This document shows positions 1 through 5,980 of a stretch of DNA of 7,073 nt, piece after piece. Under the pieces are notes generated by a model. The model saw only the letters and a list, made by a program, of their open reading frames with translations, was not told the origin of the DNA and did not search any database. The position numbers were made by a program, and so were the translations under genes. Source of the DNA: an uncultured Paracoccaceae bacterium. Its GTDB lineage: Bacteria > Pseudomonadota > Alphaproteobacteria > Rhodobacterales > Rhodobacteraceae. Positions within the stretch are counted from its first letter, which is position 1; every line of letters starts with the position of its first letter. The stretch is taken from NCBI GenBank assembly GCA_937952085.1, contig CALFYQ010000419.1:1-7073 (forward strand), written 5' to 3'.

Positions 1-396
1 GTCGACGACGTAGACGTCGAGGCCGTTGGCGCCGAGCGAGCCGGCGGCGACGACGGTGATCGAGGCGATCGCGCCGAGCTCGCGGATCTCCCGGTCGATC
101 TGCTCGAGCGAGGCGGCCGCGCGCCGGAGATCCGCGGCCGCGGCGGCGCTGTCCGCGCCGCCCCCCGCGAGCGCCGCGCCGAGTTTTCGCGCGGAATCCG
201 CGACCGGCGCGACGGTGTCGCCGTCGATTTCCTGCGCGGCCAGCATCCCGGAGAGCGAATCGAGCTGCCGGCCGAGCCCGCCGAGATCTCCATGCACCTG
301 CCGGAGCCGCTCCGCCGCGCGCGCGAAGGCGCTGATGCTGCGGGCGGCGTGATTCGCCACCGCGGTCTGAGCCGCGTCGAGAGCCGATTCCGTCAC
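1..396 (-). CDS. Unrecognised helical protein, N-terminal 132 residues (runs off left edge)
   Basis: The frame opens at a GTG and stays open to base 1, giving 132 residues and no stop. The start is supported by GAGG six bases upstream (403-406) and an in-frame TAG at 409-411, so the gene cannot begin further upstream. I do not recognise the family. The visible part is Ala-rich and looks entirely alpha-helical, with heptad-like spacing of Leu, Ile and Ala (for example around residues 22-55 and 86-110), no signal peptide and no membrane segment. Residues 106-127 read roughly ELGAIASITVVAAGSLG then ANGLD, distantly reminiscent of the tip region of MCP signalling hairpins, though it lacks the canonical LLALNAAxEAARAG. 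Lying on the same strand after cheB, it may be a soluble receptor-like or accessory chemotaxis protein; that role is inference from position and helical character only. It could also be an unrelated coiled-coil protein with its own promoter. Confidence 0.72.
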   Translation of the reverse strand, partial: MTESALDAAQTAVANHAARSISAFARAAERLRQVHGDLGGLGRQLDSLSGMLAAQEIDGDTVAPVADSARKLGAALAGGGADSAAAAADLRRAAASLEQIDREIRELGAIASITVVAAGSLGANGLDVYVVD

Positions 397-402
397 GCCA
401 AG

Positions 403-408
403 CCTCGT
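403..408 (-). promoter_or_regulatory. Ribosome binding site for the left-edge gene
   Basis: On the minus strand ACGAGG ends six bases before the GTG at 396-394. Together with the in-frame TAG just upstream (411-409), it makes this GTG the best start for the partial gene. Confidence 0.55.
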
Positions 409-536
409 CTACGTTACAGTCGTTGCGGATGCGCCCAAAACGCTGAGATCGCGTGAAGGGCCTGTCGGAGACACGCGTCGAGTTTTCGCAAACTGCGTCG
501 GCTCATTTCCCCAGGCGCGCCCGGAGACACGGGCCG

Positions 537-558
537 CGCCGCCGGAGGGAGGGCGGCG
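537..558 (-). terminator. GC-rich hairpin downstream of cheB, possible terminator
   Basis: CGCCGCC (537-543) and GGCGGCG (552-558) form a perfect 7-bp stem with an 8-base loop, about 58 bases past the cheB stop. On the minus strand no run of T follows, so it is not a classical intrinsic terminator. It may act as a weak or Rho-assisted terminator or as an mRNA 3'-end stabiliser. In DNA this GC-rich a 7-bp stem can also arise by chance. Confidence 0.25.
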
Positions 559-616
559 ACGTCTGACGCGCGCCACCGGTCGCCGATACGGCTGGCGGGA
601 GAGGCGGGCGGCGCGA

Positions 617-1717
617 TCAGGAGCTGCGCCCGTTGGTCGCGAGCCGGATCGCCGCGGGGGCCAGGCGCTCGAGCGGAAGCTGCTCCTCGACGGCGCCGTG
701 CTTGAACGCCTCCTTCGGCATGCCGTAGACGACGCAACTCGCCTCGTCCTGACCGAGGGTGCGGGCGCCGGCGTCGCGCATCTCCTTCAGGCCGCGCGCG
801 CCGTCATCCCCCATTCCGGTCATGATCACGCCGATCGCGTTGCGGCCGGCATGCTGGGCGACTGAACGGAACATCACGTCCACCGAGGGGCGGTGGCGCG
901 AGACGAGCGGTCCGTCCCTGACCTCGACCATGTAGGCGGCGCCGCTTCTGCGCAGCAGCGTGTGGCGGTTCCCGGGCGCGATCAGGGCATGGCCGCGGAG
1001 CATCCGGTCGCCGTCCTTCGCCTCGGCGACGGTGACGGCGCATTCGCTGTCGAGCCGCCGCGCGAATGCGGCGGTGAAGCCCTCGGGCATGTGCTGGACG
1101 ATCAGGATCGCCGGGCAATCGAGCGGCATCGCCTGCAGGAAGACGCGAAGCGCCTCGGTGCCGCCGGTCGAGGCGCCGACCGCGATCACCGATTCGGTGG
1201 TGCGCGCCATCGCCCCGGCCCGCGGCGGCAGCACGGCGTCCGCCGTCAGCTTGGCCTGGGCCGGAATCGAAAGGGCAGGGCGGCGGAGCGCGCCGAGGCG
1301 GGCCTGCGCGGCCGCCTTCACCGCGTCGCAGACGATGGTCCGGCTTTCCTCCAGGAACTGTTTCACCCCGACATGGGGCTTGCAGATCACCTCGACGGCG
1401 CCGGCGGAGAGCACCTGAGCGAGGGTCTCGCTCTTCGCCTCGACCAGCGACGAGCAGACGACGACGGGCATCGGATGCTGCGACATCAGCTTGCGCAAGA
1501 ACGTGACGCCGTCCATTCGCGGCATCTCGACGTCGAGCGTGATGACGTCCGGCTTCTCCTCGCGGATGCGCTGCGCCGCGACGAAGGGGTCGGAGGCCAT
1601 GCCCATGACCTCGAGTTCCGGATCCGAGGAGATCAGATCGGCGAGCGTCTGCCTGACGACGGCGCTGTCGTCGACGATCAGGACACGCCACTTGCGGCGC
1701 CCAAGGGCGTCGGTCAT
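617..1717 (-). CDS. cheB: CheB, receptor methylesterase/glutamine deamidase response regulator
   Basis: CheB removes methyl groups from receptor glutamates and deamidates receptor glutamines, resetting receptor sensitivity in the cytoplasm; phosphorylation by CheA is known to activate the family. The 366-residue protein has the normal two-domain layout and length. The N-terminal receiver (about 10-130) shows the acidic pair D16/D17, phospho-acceptor D62 in TLDVEMPRMDG, switch Ser S89 and conserved K113 before P114. After a linker (about 130-175) comes the methylesterase domain with all three catalytic positions: S183 in GASTGG, H209 in QHMPEGF and D305 in MTGMGDDG. The C-terminus carries the usual Gln-Asp-x-x-(S/T) region (LGQDEASCVVYGMP). 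The ATG lies three bases after the cheR stop with AAGGAG at ideal spacing, so cheR and cheB are almost certainly co-translated. No active-site residue is missing. Confidence 0.98.
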   Translation of the reverse strand: MTDALGRRKWRVLIVDDSAVVRQTLADLISSDPELEVMGMASDPFVAAQRIREEKPDVITLDVEMPRMDGVTFLRKLMSQHPMPVVVCSSLVEAKSETLAQVLSAGAVEVICKPHVGVKQFLEESRTIVCDAVKAAAQARLGALRRPALSIPAQAKLTADAVLPPRAGAMARTTESVIAVGASTGGTEALRVFLQAMPLDCPAILIVQHMPEGFTAAFARRLDSECAVTVAEAKDGDRMLRGHALIAPGNRHTLLRRSGAAYMVEVRDGPLVSRHRPSVDVMFRSVAQHAGRNAIGVIMTGMGDDGARGLKEMRDAGARTLGQDEASCVVYGMPKEAFKHGAVEEQLPLERLAPAAIRLATNGRSS

Positions 1718-1720
1718 CGC

Positions 1721-2590
1721 CTACTCCTTCAGAAACACCGCCGGCGCGACCTGGCGGAGGCCGGGGATCGGCGCCGGGAGGCTTTCGGAGTGCCCGATCA
1801 GCAGATAGCCGCCGCGGCGAAGCCGCTGGGCCACGCCGGAGATGGCGCGCGTCTGCTGGTCCGGCTCGAAATAGATCAGGACGTTTCGAAGAAACGCGAC
1901 GTCGACCTCGACGCCCGGCGCCCCTTCGAGCTGCATCAGGTTCGCATAGCTGAAACGCGCCCGGCGCCGAAGTTCCGGCGAGATCCGGTAGAGCATCCGC
2001 CCGCCGACCGGCCCGCGAGACTTCAGCAGGTGCCGCCGGCGCCGCGTCTCGTCGAGACCGGTCAACTCGTCGTCGATGAAGGTCGCCAGCGCCGCGCGTT
2101 CGAGGATGCGACGCGAGATATCGGTGCCATGAAGCGCGAAGCGGAGCCGGCCCAGAGGGCCGTCGCCGAGCTCGTCGAGCAGCATCCCTGCGCTCCAGAG
2201 TTCGGAGCCGAGGGAGCAGGCCGCGCTCCAGACGACGAAGTCGCGCTCCCGCCCGGCGCCGCTGCGAACCAGGTCAGGCGCGCCCGTCGTCGCCAGCCAA
2301 TCGTAATGCGCCGTCTCGCGGAAGAAGCTCGTCGTGTTGGTGGTGAGGCAATCCACGAGGTTGGCCAGCTCCTCCCGGCCGCCGGCGCCGCCGAGGATGG
2401 CGAGATAGGTGTTGAAGTCCGGGCAGCCGATTTCCCTGAGGCGCCGACCGAGCCGCAACTCGATGAAGGCGAGCTTCTCGGGCCCGATCGAAACGCCTGC
2501 CGCGGCGCGCATTCGCTCGACGATGTCCTGCGCCTGGCGACGTTCGATTCGAACCTTTTCGCCGAAGGCCGATGCGGGTTCCTGCTTCAT
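1721..2590 (-). CDS. cheR: CheR, SAM-dependent receptor methyltransferase
   Basis: CheR transfers methyl from S-adenosylmethionine to receptor glutamates, opposing CheB in adaptation. The 289-residue length fits the family. The helical N-terminal domain (about 15-90) ends in TTNTTSFFRE (83-92), the family hallmark near the active site. The SAM-binding domain follows: motif I WSAACSLGSELWSAGM at 121-136, HGTDIS at 154-159 with D157 as the expected SAM-contacting acid, RNVLIYF at 235-241, and GYLLIGHSES at 261-270. Motif I departs from the common GCSxGEEPYSxAM form: the leading Gly is Ala124, the first Glu is Ser129, and Pro-Tyr is Leu-Trp, while E130 is kept. The other motifs are intact, so activity is likely. 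The ATG overlaps the cheW2 stop (ATGA) and has no evident Shine-Dalgarno sequence, implying translation coupled to cheW2. Confidence 0.97.
   Translation of the reverse strand: MKQEPASAFGEKVRIERRQAQDIVERMRAAAGVSIGPEKLAFIELRLGRRLREIGCPDFNTYLAILGGAGGREELANLVDCLTTNTTSFFRETAHYDWLATTGAPDLVRSGAGRERDFVVWSAACSLGSELWSAGMLLDELGDGPLGRLRFALHGTDISRRILERAALATFIDDELTGLDETRRRRHLLKSRGPVGGRMLYRISPELRRRARFSYANLMQLEGAPGVEVDVAFLRNVLIYFEPDQQTRAISGVAQRLRRGGYLLIGHSESLPAPIPGLRQVAPAVFLKE
1724..1729 (-). promoter_or_regulatory. Strong ribosome binding site for cheB
   Basis: AAGGAG ends directly before the cheR TAG (1723-1721) and six bases before the cheB ATG. It lies within the last codons of cheR and fixes the cheB start. 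It is the closest match to the Shine-Dalgarno consensus in the window. Confidence 0.8.
2587..2590 (-). promoter_or_regulatory. ATGA stop/start overlap coupling cheW2 to cheR
   Basis: The cheW2 TGA (2589-2587) and the cheR ATG (2590-2588) share bases. The roughly 17 bases before the cheR ATG contain no purine-rich Shine-Dalgarno match, so ribosomes finishing cheW2 probably re-initiate on cheR. Confidence 0.75.
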
Positions 2591-3123
2591 TCGAAATCGA
2601 ACGGGTCTTTGTCGTGGAAGATGCGGTCGAGATCGAGGATCATCGTGATCCTGCCGTCCAGCCGGGCGACGCCGCGGAGCGCGTCGGCGCGCCAGCCCGT
2701 GAGGGATTCCGGCGCCGGCTCGATCTCGTCGTCGGGGATTTCCGCGACCGCGATGACGCGGTCGGCGATGGCGGCGACCGGCACGTTCGCGGAGCCGATC
2801 TCGAAGACGAGAATCCTGCCCTCTTCGCGGTCGACGCTGCGAAGGCCGAGGCGCGCGTGGAGATCGATCACCGCGACCCCCTTGCCGCGCACGTCGATCA
2901 TGCCGAGGAGGTCAGCCGGCGCGTTCGGCAGTGGAGAGATCGGCTGAAGGTCCAGGATTTCGCGGACGCGTGCGACGGCGACCGCAAAGATCTGCCCCGC
3001 CACTTCGAAGACGAGACGGGCCGCTGGTTCGGCCGCGCTCCGCCCGGCCGTCTTGCCGGGCGATGCGGTGAGCGACCCCGCCGGTTCGGCGGACGCGATG
3101 TCGATGGCGGAAAGCGCGGTCAT
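2587..3123 (-). CDS. cheW: CheW-type coupling protein, second copy (with N-terminal extension)
   Basis: CheW is an SH3-like adaptor that links receptors to the P5 domain of CheA in the membrane-associated array. This copy has 178 residues: an Ala/Ser-rich, probably disordered extension (about 1-34) and then a complete CheW domain from ARLVFEVAGQIFAV (35-48) through VREILDLQPISPLPNAP (53-69) to the MILDLDRIF end (161-169). The array-contact motif reads IDVRG (76-80), keeping R79 but with Asp where Asn is usual. The ATG is chosen because GAAGG lies seven bases upstream and the CheW fold follows. The frame stays open further upstream, but that stretch is Arg/Pro/Ser-rich, overlaps the receptor gene and does not resemble CheW. 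It shares only the fold pattern with the first cheW here, so the two are diverged copies. It may serve the same receptor or set array composition. Confidence 0.95.
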   Translation of the reverse strand: MTALSAIDIASAEPAGSLTASPGKTAGRSAAEPAARLVFEVAGQIFAVAVARVREILDLQPISPLPNAPADLLGMIDVRGKGVAVIDLHARLGLRSVDREEGRILVFEIGSANVPVAAIADRVIAVAEIPDDEIEPAPESLTGWRADALRGVARLDGRITMILDLDRIFHDKDPFDFE

Positions 3124-3130
3124 GATCTGG

Positions 3131-3135
3131 CCTTC
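3131..3135 (-). promoter_or_regulatory. Ribosome binding site for cheW2
   Basis: GAAGG lies seven bases before the ATG at 3123-3121. It decides between this start and longer upstream readings of the same open frame. Confidence 0.6.
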
Positions 3136-3146
3136 GGGTTGATGCG

Positions 3147-3171
3147 TCGGGGCCGGCGCCGCCGGCCCCGA
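3147..3171 (-). repeat. Perfect 11-bp hairpin between mcp and cheW2
   Basis: Arms TCGGGGCCGGC (3147-3157) and GCCGGCCCCGA (3161-3171) are exact reverse complements around a 3-base loop. The hairpin begins about 10 bases after the receptor stop and ends about 11 bases before the cheW2 ribosome binding site. No T-run follows on the minus strand, so complete termination is unlikely. It is placed to protect the 3' end of the upstream cheA-cheW-mcp message, to attenuate read-through, or to reduce cheW2 initiation. This structure is seen directly; its function is inferred. Confidence 0.8.
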
Positions 3172-3181
3172 AGGGTCTCGA

Positions 3182-5458
3182 TCAATAGGGTTCGAAATTC
3201 TCGTCGCCGAGATCGAGCGCGACGCCGCCGGCGTGGACGCGCCCGCCGCCCGCGGCGACCGCGCGCGCCGGCGGGGCGACCGGGGCCGGCTTCGCCTTCG
3301 GCTCGGATTTCGGCTCGGCGGCGCTGGCAGACTCACGCGGCTTCATCGGGATCGGAGCCGGCGCGGCGGCCTCGACGGCGGCCGGCTTCTCCTTCGGCTT
3401 CGAGACGGGGCGCGGCGTTGGCTTGGCAGCCGCGGCGGTCCCGGCGAGCCGGAAGAAGCCGATCGCGGCACGCATGCGGCCGGACTGGGCGGCCAGTTCC
3501 TCGGAGACGGAGGAGGCCTCGGTGGCGGCGGCGGCGTTCTGCTGGATCACCGCGTCGAGCTGGCGGATGGCGATGTTGATCTGCTCGGCGCCTGCATTCT
3601 GCTCGCGTGCGGCGGCGCTGATTTCCTGCACGAGGTCCGCCGTGCGGCGTATGCCGGGGACGAGCGCCTGGAGCTTCTCGCCGGCGGCCTGGCTGACCTG
3701 AAGCGTCCGACCGGAGAGATCGCCGATCTCGGCCGCGGCTTCGCGGCTTCGCTCGGCGAGCTTGCGCACCTCGGAGGCGACGACCGCGAAGCCGCGGCCG
3801 TGCTGCCCCGCGCGGGCCGCCTCGACCGCCGCGTTGAGCGCGAGAAGGTCGGTCTGCCGGGCAATTTCCTGGACGATGTTGATCTTCTCTGCGATTGTGC
3901 GCATCGCCGAGACGGCCTCGTCGACGGTCTTGCCGGTTTCGGCCGCCTCGCCGGCGGCTTGCGCGGCGATCTTCTCCGTCTGGGCGGCGTTGTCGGCCGT
4001 CTGGCGGATCGTGGCGGTCATCTCCTCCATCGAGGCGGAGGCCTGCTCGGCGGCGGCGGCCTGCTCGGTCGCGCCCTGGGAGAGCTGCTCGGCGGAGGCG
4101 CTCATGGCCTGCGCGCCTTCGGCGACCCCGCCCGCGTCGAGGCTGGCCTTCGAGACCACTTCGCGGAGCCGGGCGACCATCGCCTCCAGCGCGATGCCGA
4201 GCGCGTCGGCGTCCGAACGGCGTTTCGGTTCGACCGAGAGGTCGCCTTTGCCGATCGCCTCGGCGACGGCGACGATCTCGCGCATGGAGGTCTGCATGCT
4301 GTCCATGGCGATGAGAAGGTCGCCGATCTCGTCGTTGGTGGTCGCCTTGACGTTGCTCGTGAGGTCGCCCTTCTCGACGGCGCGGGCGACGTTCACGGCG
4401 CGGCCGAGGCCGCGGCCGATGGACAACGACAGCCAGAGCGCGATGGCGACGCCGCCGATCAGCGCGACGCCCGCGATCGCCATGAGCTCCGTCGTGAGAA
4501 CGAACTCCTCTTCCACCGCTTCGGCCCGAGCGGCGACCATTTCACGACCGACGGCTTCGTCGATGCGGTCGAGCGCGCCGATCGATTCCCGGAACGCGAG
4601 ATCGCCGGCGTCATAGAAGTCATAGGCCTTGCCGCGGCTGTCGCGCGCCATGAGGTCGATCGCCTCGAACGCGGCGGCCTTGTAGGCCTGCCATGCATTT
4701 GCGGCGTTCTGGACTGGCCCTGCGAGCGATTGCGGCGCCGCGGCCGCGGCGCGGTTCAGCGCTTCGTCATATGCGACGCCGCGGGCCAGCGCCGCCTCGG
4801 CGAGCGTTGGAATCTCCGGGCCGGCGGCGAGAAGCAACGCCTTCTCGCCTTCCCGAAGGGCGCGAAGCTCGTCGAATCCGGAATCGAGCGCCTTTTCGAC
4901 CTGGTCTTCGGGACCGTTCGCCGGCGCGCCGGCGGCGAGGAGGGACCGGCTCTGCCCGAGCGCGTCGTCCATCGCTGCGGTGACGGCCGCGTAGGCTTCA
5001 GCGCCAGGCCCGTTGGAGAGAAGTCGGCCACGAAGGTTCGTCCGTGCGATCGCCTGGGCGCGCAACTGACTCTCGATCTCGCGATATTTCGCCCAGGCCT
5101 TGTCGAACTCTTCGGCGATCGCGATCGCCTCGGGTTCTGCAACACTGGCGAATTCCTCGCGATCCTCCACGAGGTCGGCGAAGAGGCGATCCGCATCGGC
5201 GACCGCCTGCTCGATCAGGTCCGGATGCTCGGCGGCGATGGCGTCGTCGATGTAGACCAGCACGGCGCGCTCGACGCCGAGAAGGTCGCCGCGAATGTCA
5301 GCGGCGAGGCGCGCGGCCTCTCCGGTCCGGCCGACGAGAATGTCGATCTGATCGGACATGCGTTCGACGCCGCGGGCGCCGACAAGGGCGGAGACGCCGA
5401 TCAGCGCCACCATGAGCGTGAAACTGGCGGCGAGCTTCGTTTTTACGGGGAGGCGCAT
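3182..5458 (-). CDS. Methyl-accepting chemotaxis receptor with long periplasmic domain, tandem HAMP and C-terminal tether peptide
   Basis: This 758-residue inner-membrane receptor should sense a periplasmic signal and control CheA. After a short basic N-terminus come TM1 (about 9-28), a roughly 295-residue periplasmic helical domain (29-322), TM2 (about 323-346), HAMP 1 (about 345-397, DEIG at 376-379), HAMP 2 (about 394-440) and the coiled-coil signalling hairpin (about 440-668). The conserved tip at 526-565 includes QTDLLALNAAVEAARAG and GRGFAVVASEVR, where CheW and CheA bind. Candidate methylation pairs are E465/Q466, E471/Q472, E478/E479, E619/Q620, E625/Q626 and E653/E654. Residues 672-745 are an Ala/Pro/Lys-rich linker, and the last five residues are NFEPY, matching the x-aromatic-x-x-aromatic CheR/CheB-binding pentapeptide. 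The sensor domain looks like two related four-helix units. The ligand is not predictable. The ATG lies 20 bases after cheW1 with only a weak GA-rich site, so translation may be coupled. Confidence 0.97.
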   Translation of the reverse strand: MRLPVKTKLAASFTLMVALIGVSALVGARGVERMSDQIDILVGRTGEAARLAADIRGDLLGVERAVLVYIDDAIAAEHPDLIEQAVADADRLFADLVEDREEFASVAEPEAIAIAEEFDKAWAKYREIESQLRAQAIARTNLRGRLLSNGPGAEAYAAVTAAMDDALGQSRSLLAAGAPANGPEDQVEKALDSGFDELRALREGEKALLLAAGPEIPTLAEAALARGVAYDEALNRAAAAAPQSLAGPVQNAANAWQAYKAAAFEAIDLMARDSRGKAYDFYDAGDLAFRESIGALDRIDEAVGREMVAARAEAVEEEFVLTTELMAIAGVALIGGVAIALWLSLSIGRGLGRAVNVARAVEKGDLTSNVKATTNDEIGDLLIAMDSMQTSMREIVAVAEAIGKGDLSVEPKRRSDADALGIALEAMVARLREVVSKASLDAGGVAEGAQAMSASAEQLSQGATEQAAAAEQASASMEEMTATIRQTADNAAQTEKIAAQAAGEAAETGKTVDEAVSAMRTIAEKINIVQEIARQTDLLALNAAVEAARAGQHGRGFAVVASEVRKLAERSREAAAEIGDLSGRTLQVSQAAGEKLQALVPGIRRTADLVQEISAAAREQNAGAEQINIAIRQLDAVIQQNAAAATEASSVSEELAAQSGRMRAAIGFFRLAGTAAAAKPTPRPVSKPKEKPAAVEAAAPAPIPMKPRESASAAEPKSEPKAKPAPVAPPARAVAAGGGRVHAGGVALDLGDENFEPY

Positions 5459-5478
5459 AGGCTCGTCTCACTTTTCGT

Positions 5479-5967
5479 TCAGGCGGCGATCGGTTCGGGG
5501 CGGAAGAGGGCTTCGGCGTTGAGGAGGACAACGACGCCCTCCGCGCGGCGCGCCACGCCGCGGAGGAAGGCTTCGGGCCAGCGCGCGCCGAGTTCGGGCA
5601 GCGGGCGCAGGGCCTCCGGCGCCGCATCGATCACTTCCTCGACCGCGTCGGCGGCGAGGGCGAGGCGGGCCGGGGCGTTCATGATCTCGGTCTCGACGAC
5701 GATCATGCGGGCCTCCGCGCCCGGCTCGGCCGGCGGCATGCGGAGACGCCGGCGAAGATCGACGAGCGGGATCACCGCCCCCCGGACGTTGACGAGGCCC
5801 GGCGCCCATTCCGGCGCATGGGGCACCTGGGCCACCGGGATCGGGTCGATGATCTCGTGCACACAGAGGACGGGGAGCGCGAAGGCTTCGCCGGCCAGGC
5901 GAAAGACGAGAAGGGTCTCGGGGCCGCCGGCGGCCTCGCCGGGTTCCTCGATGTCGGGTTCGGACAT
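5479..5967 (-). CDS. cheW: CheW coupling protein, first copy
   Basis: This adaptor joins the receptor tip to CheA in the chemosensory array. It has 162 residues, close to the usual size, and is a single CheW domain: LLVFRLAGEAFALPV (19-33), the EIIDPIPVAQVP region (38-49), GLVNVRGAVIPLVDL (57-71) with the canonical N60 and R62, and the closing VVVLLNAEALF (145-155), where the usual Leu-Asp is Leu-Asn. The start is fixed by GAGGAA seven bases upstream, built into the cheA stop; longer readings of the frame run back into cheA and give Arg/Pro-rich sequence. It keeps the standard NxRG array-contact motif better than the second cheW and is the likelier main coupler. It is co-transcribed with cheA and mcp. 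Confidence 0.96.
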   Translation of the reverse strand: MSEPDIEEPGEAAGGPETLLVFRLAGEAFALPVLCVHEIIDPIPVAQVPHAPEWAPGLVNVRGAVIPLVDLRRRLRMPPAEPGAEARMIVVETEIMNAPARLALAADAVEEVIDAAPEALRPLPELGARWPEAFLRGVARRAEGVVVLLNAEALFRPEPIAA

Positions 5968-5974
5968 GGTCGGG

Positions 5975-5980
5975 TTCCTC
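5975..5980 (-). promoter_or_regulatory. Ribosome binding site for cheW1 overlapping the cheA stop
   Basis: GAGGAA shares its first two bases with the cheA TGA (5981-5979) and lies seven bases before the cheW1 ATG. It sets the start and suggests tight coupling of kinase and adaptor synthesis. Confidence 0.75.

Larger units (their letters stand above)
397..616. other. Non-coding gap between cheB and the left-edge gene
   Basis: This 220-base stretch has no convincing gene: the open frames crossing it are basic, Arg/Pro/Ala-rich and without a family signature. It holds several inverted repeats. One is a 7-bp GC stem at 537-558. Another is a small stem at 582-592 (GCCG, loop ATA, CGGC). The third is an AT-richer stem at 481-494 (AGTTT, loop TCGC, AAACT), flanked by ACGC (473-476) and GCGT (495-498), which can pair as an outer helix across a 4-base bulge. 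No strong -35/-10 pair is visible for the left-edge gene. TGTAAC (minus strand, near 414-420) is at best a weak -10. The gap could hold a terminator, a promoter, or only a processed spacer. Confidence 0.6.

Noticed and set aside
26..352. A 108-residue plus-strand open frame at the left end
   Set aside because: Ser/Ala/Arg-rich with no recognisable motif. The minus-strand frame here has a proper ribosome binding site and a helical heptad pattern, so it is preferred.
414..737. A 107-residue minus-strand open frame overlapping the cheB 3' end
   Set aside because: It overlaps cheB in another frame and is basic and Pro-rich, without a ribosome binding site or motif I could support.
893..2947. A 684-residue open frame on the plus strand, antisense to cheB, cheR and cheW2
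   Set aside because: It is the antisense shadow of three genes with intact catalytic motifs; its product is rich in Arg, Asp, Ala and His and shows no domain pattern.
3124..3336. N-terminal extension of cheW2 upstream of 3123
   Set aside because: The extra residues are Arg/Pro/Ser-rich, cross the hairpin and overlap the receptor's end in another frame, while the ATG at 3123 has its own ribosome binding site.
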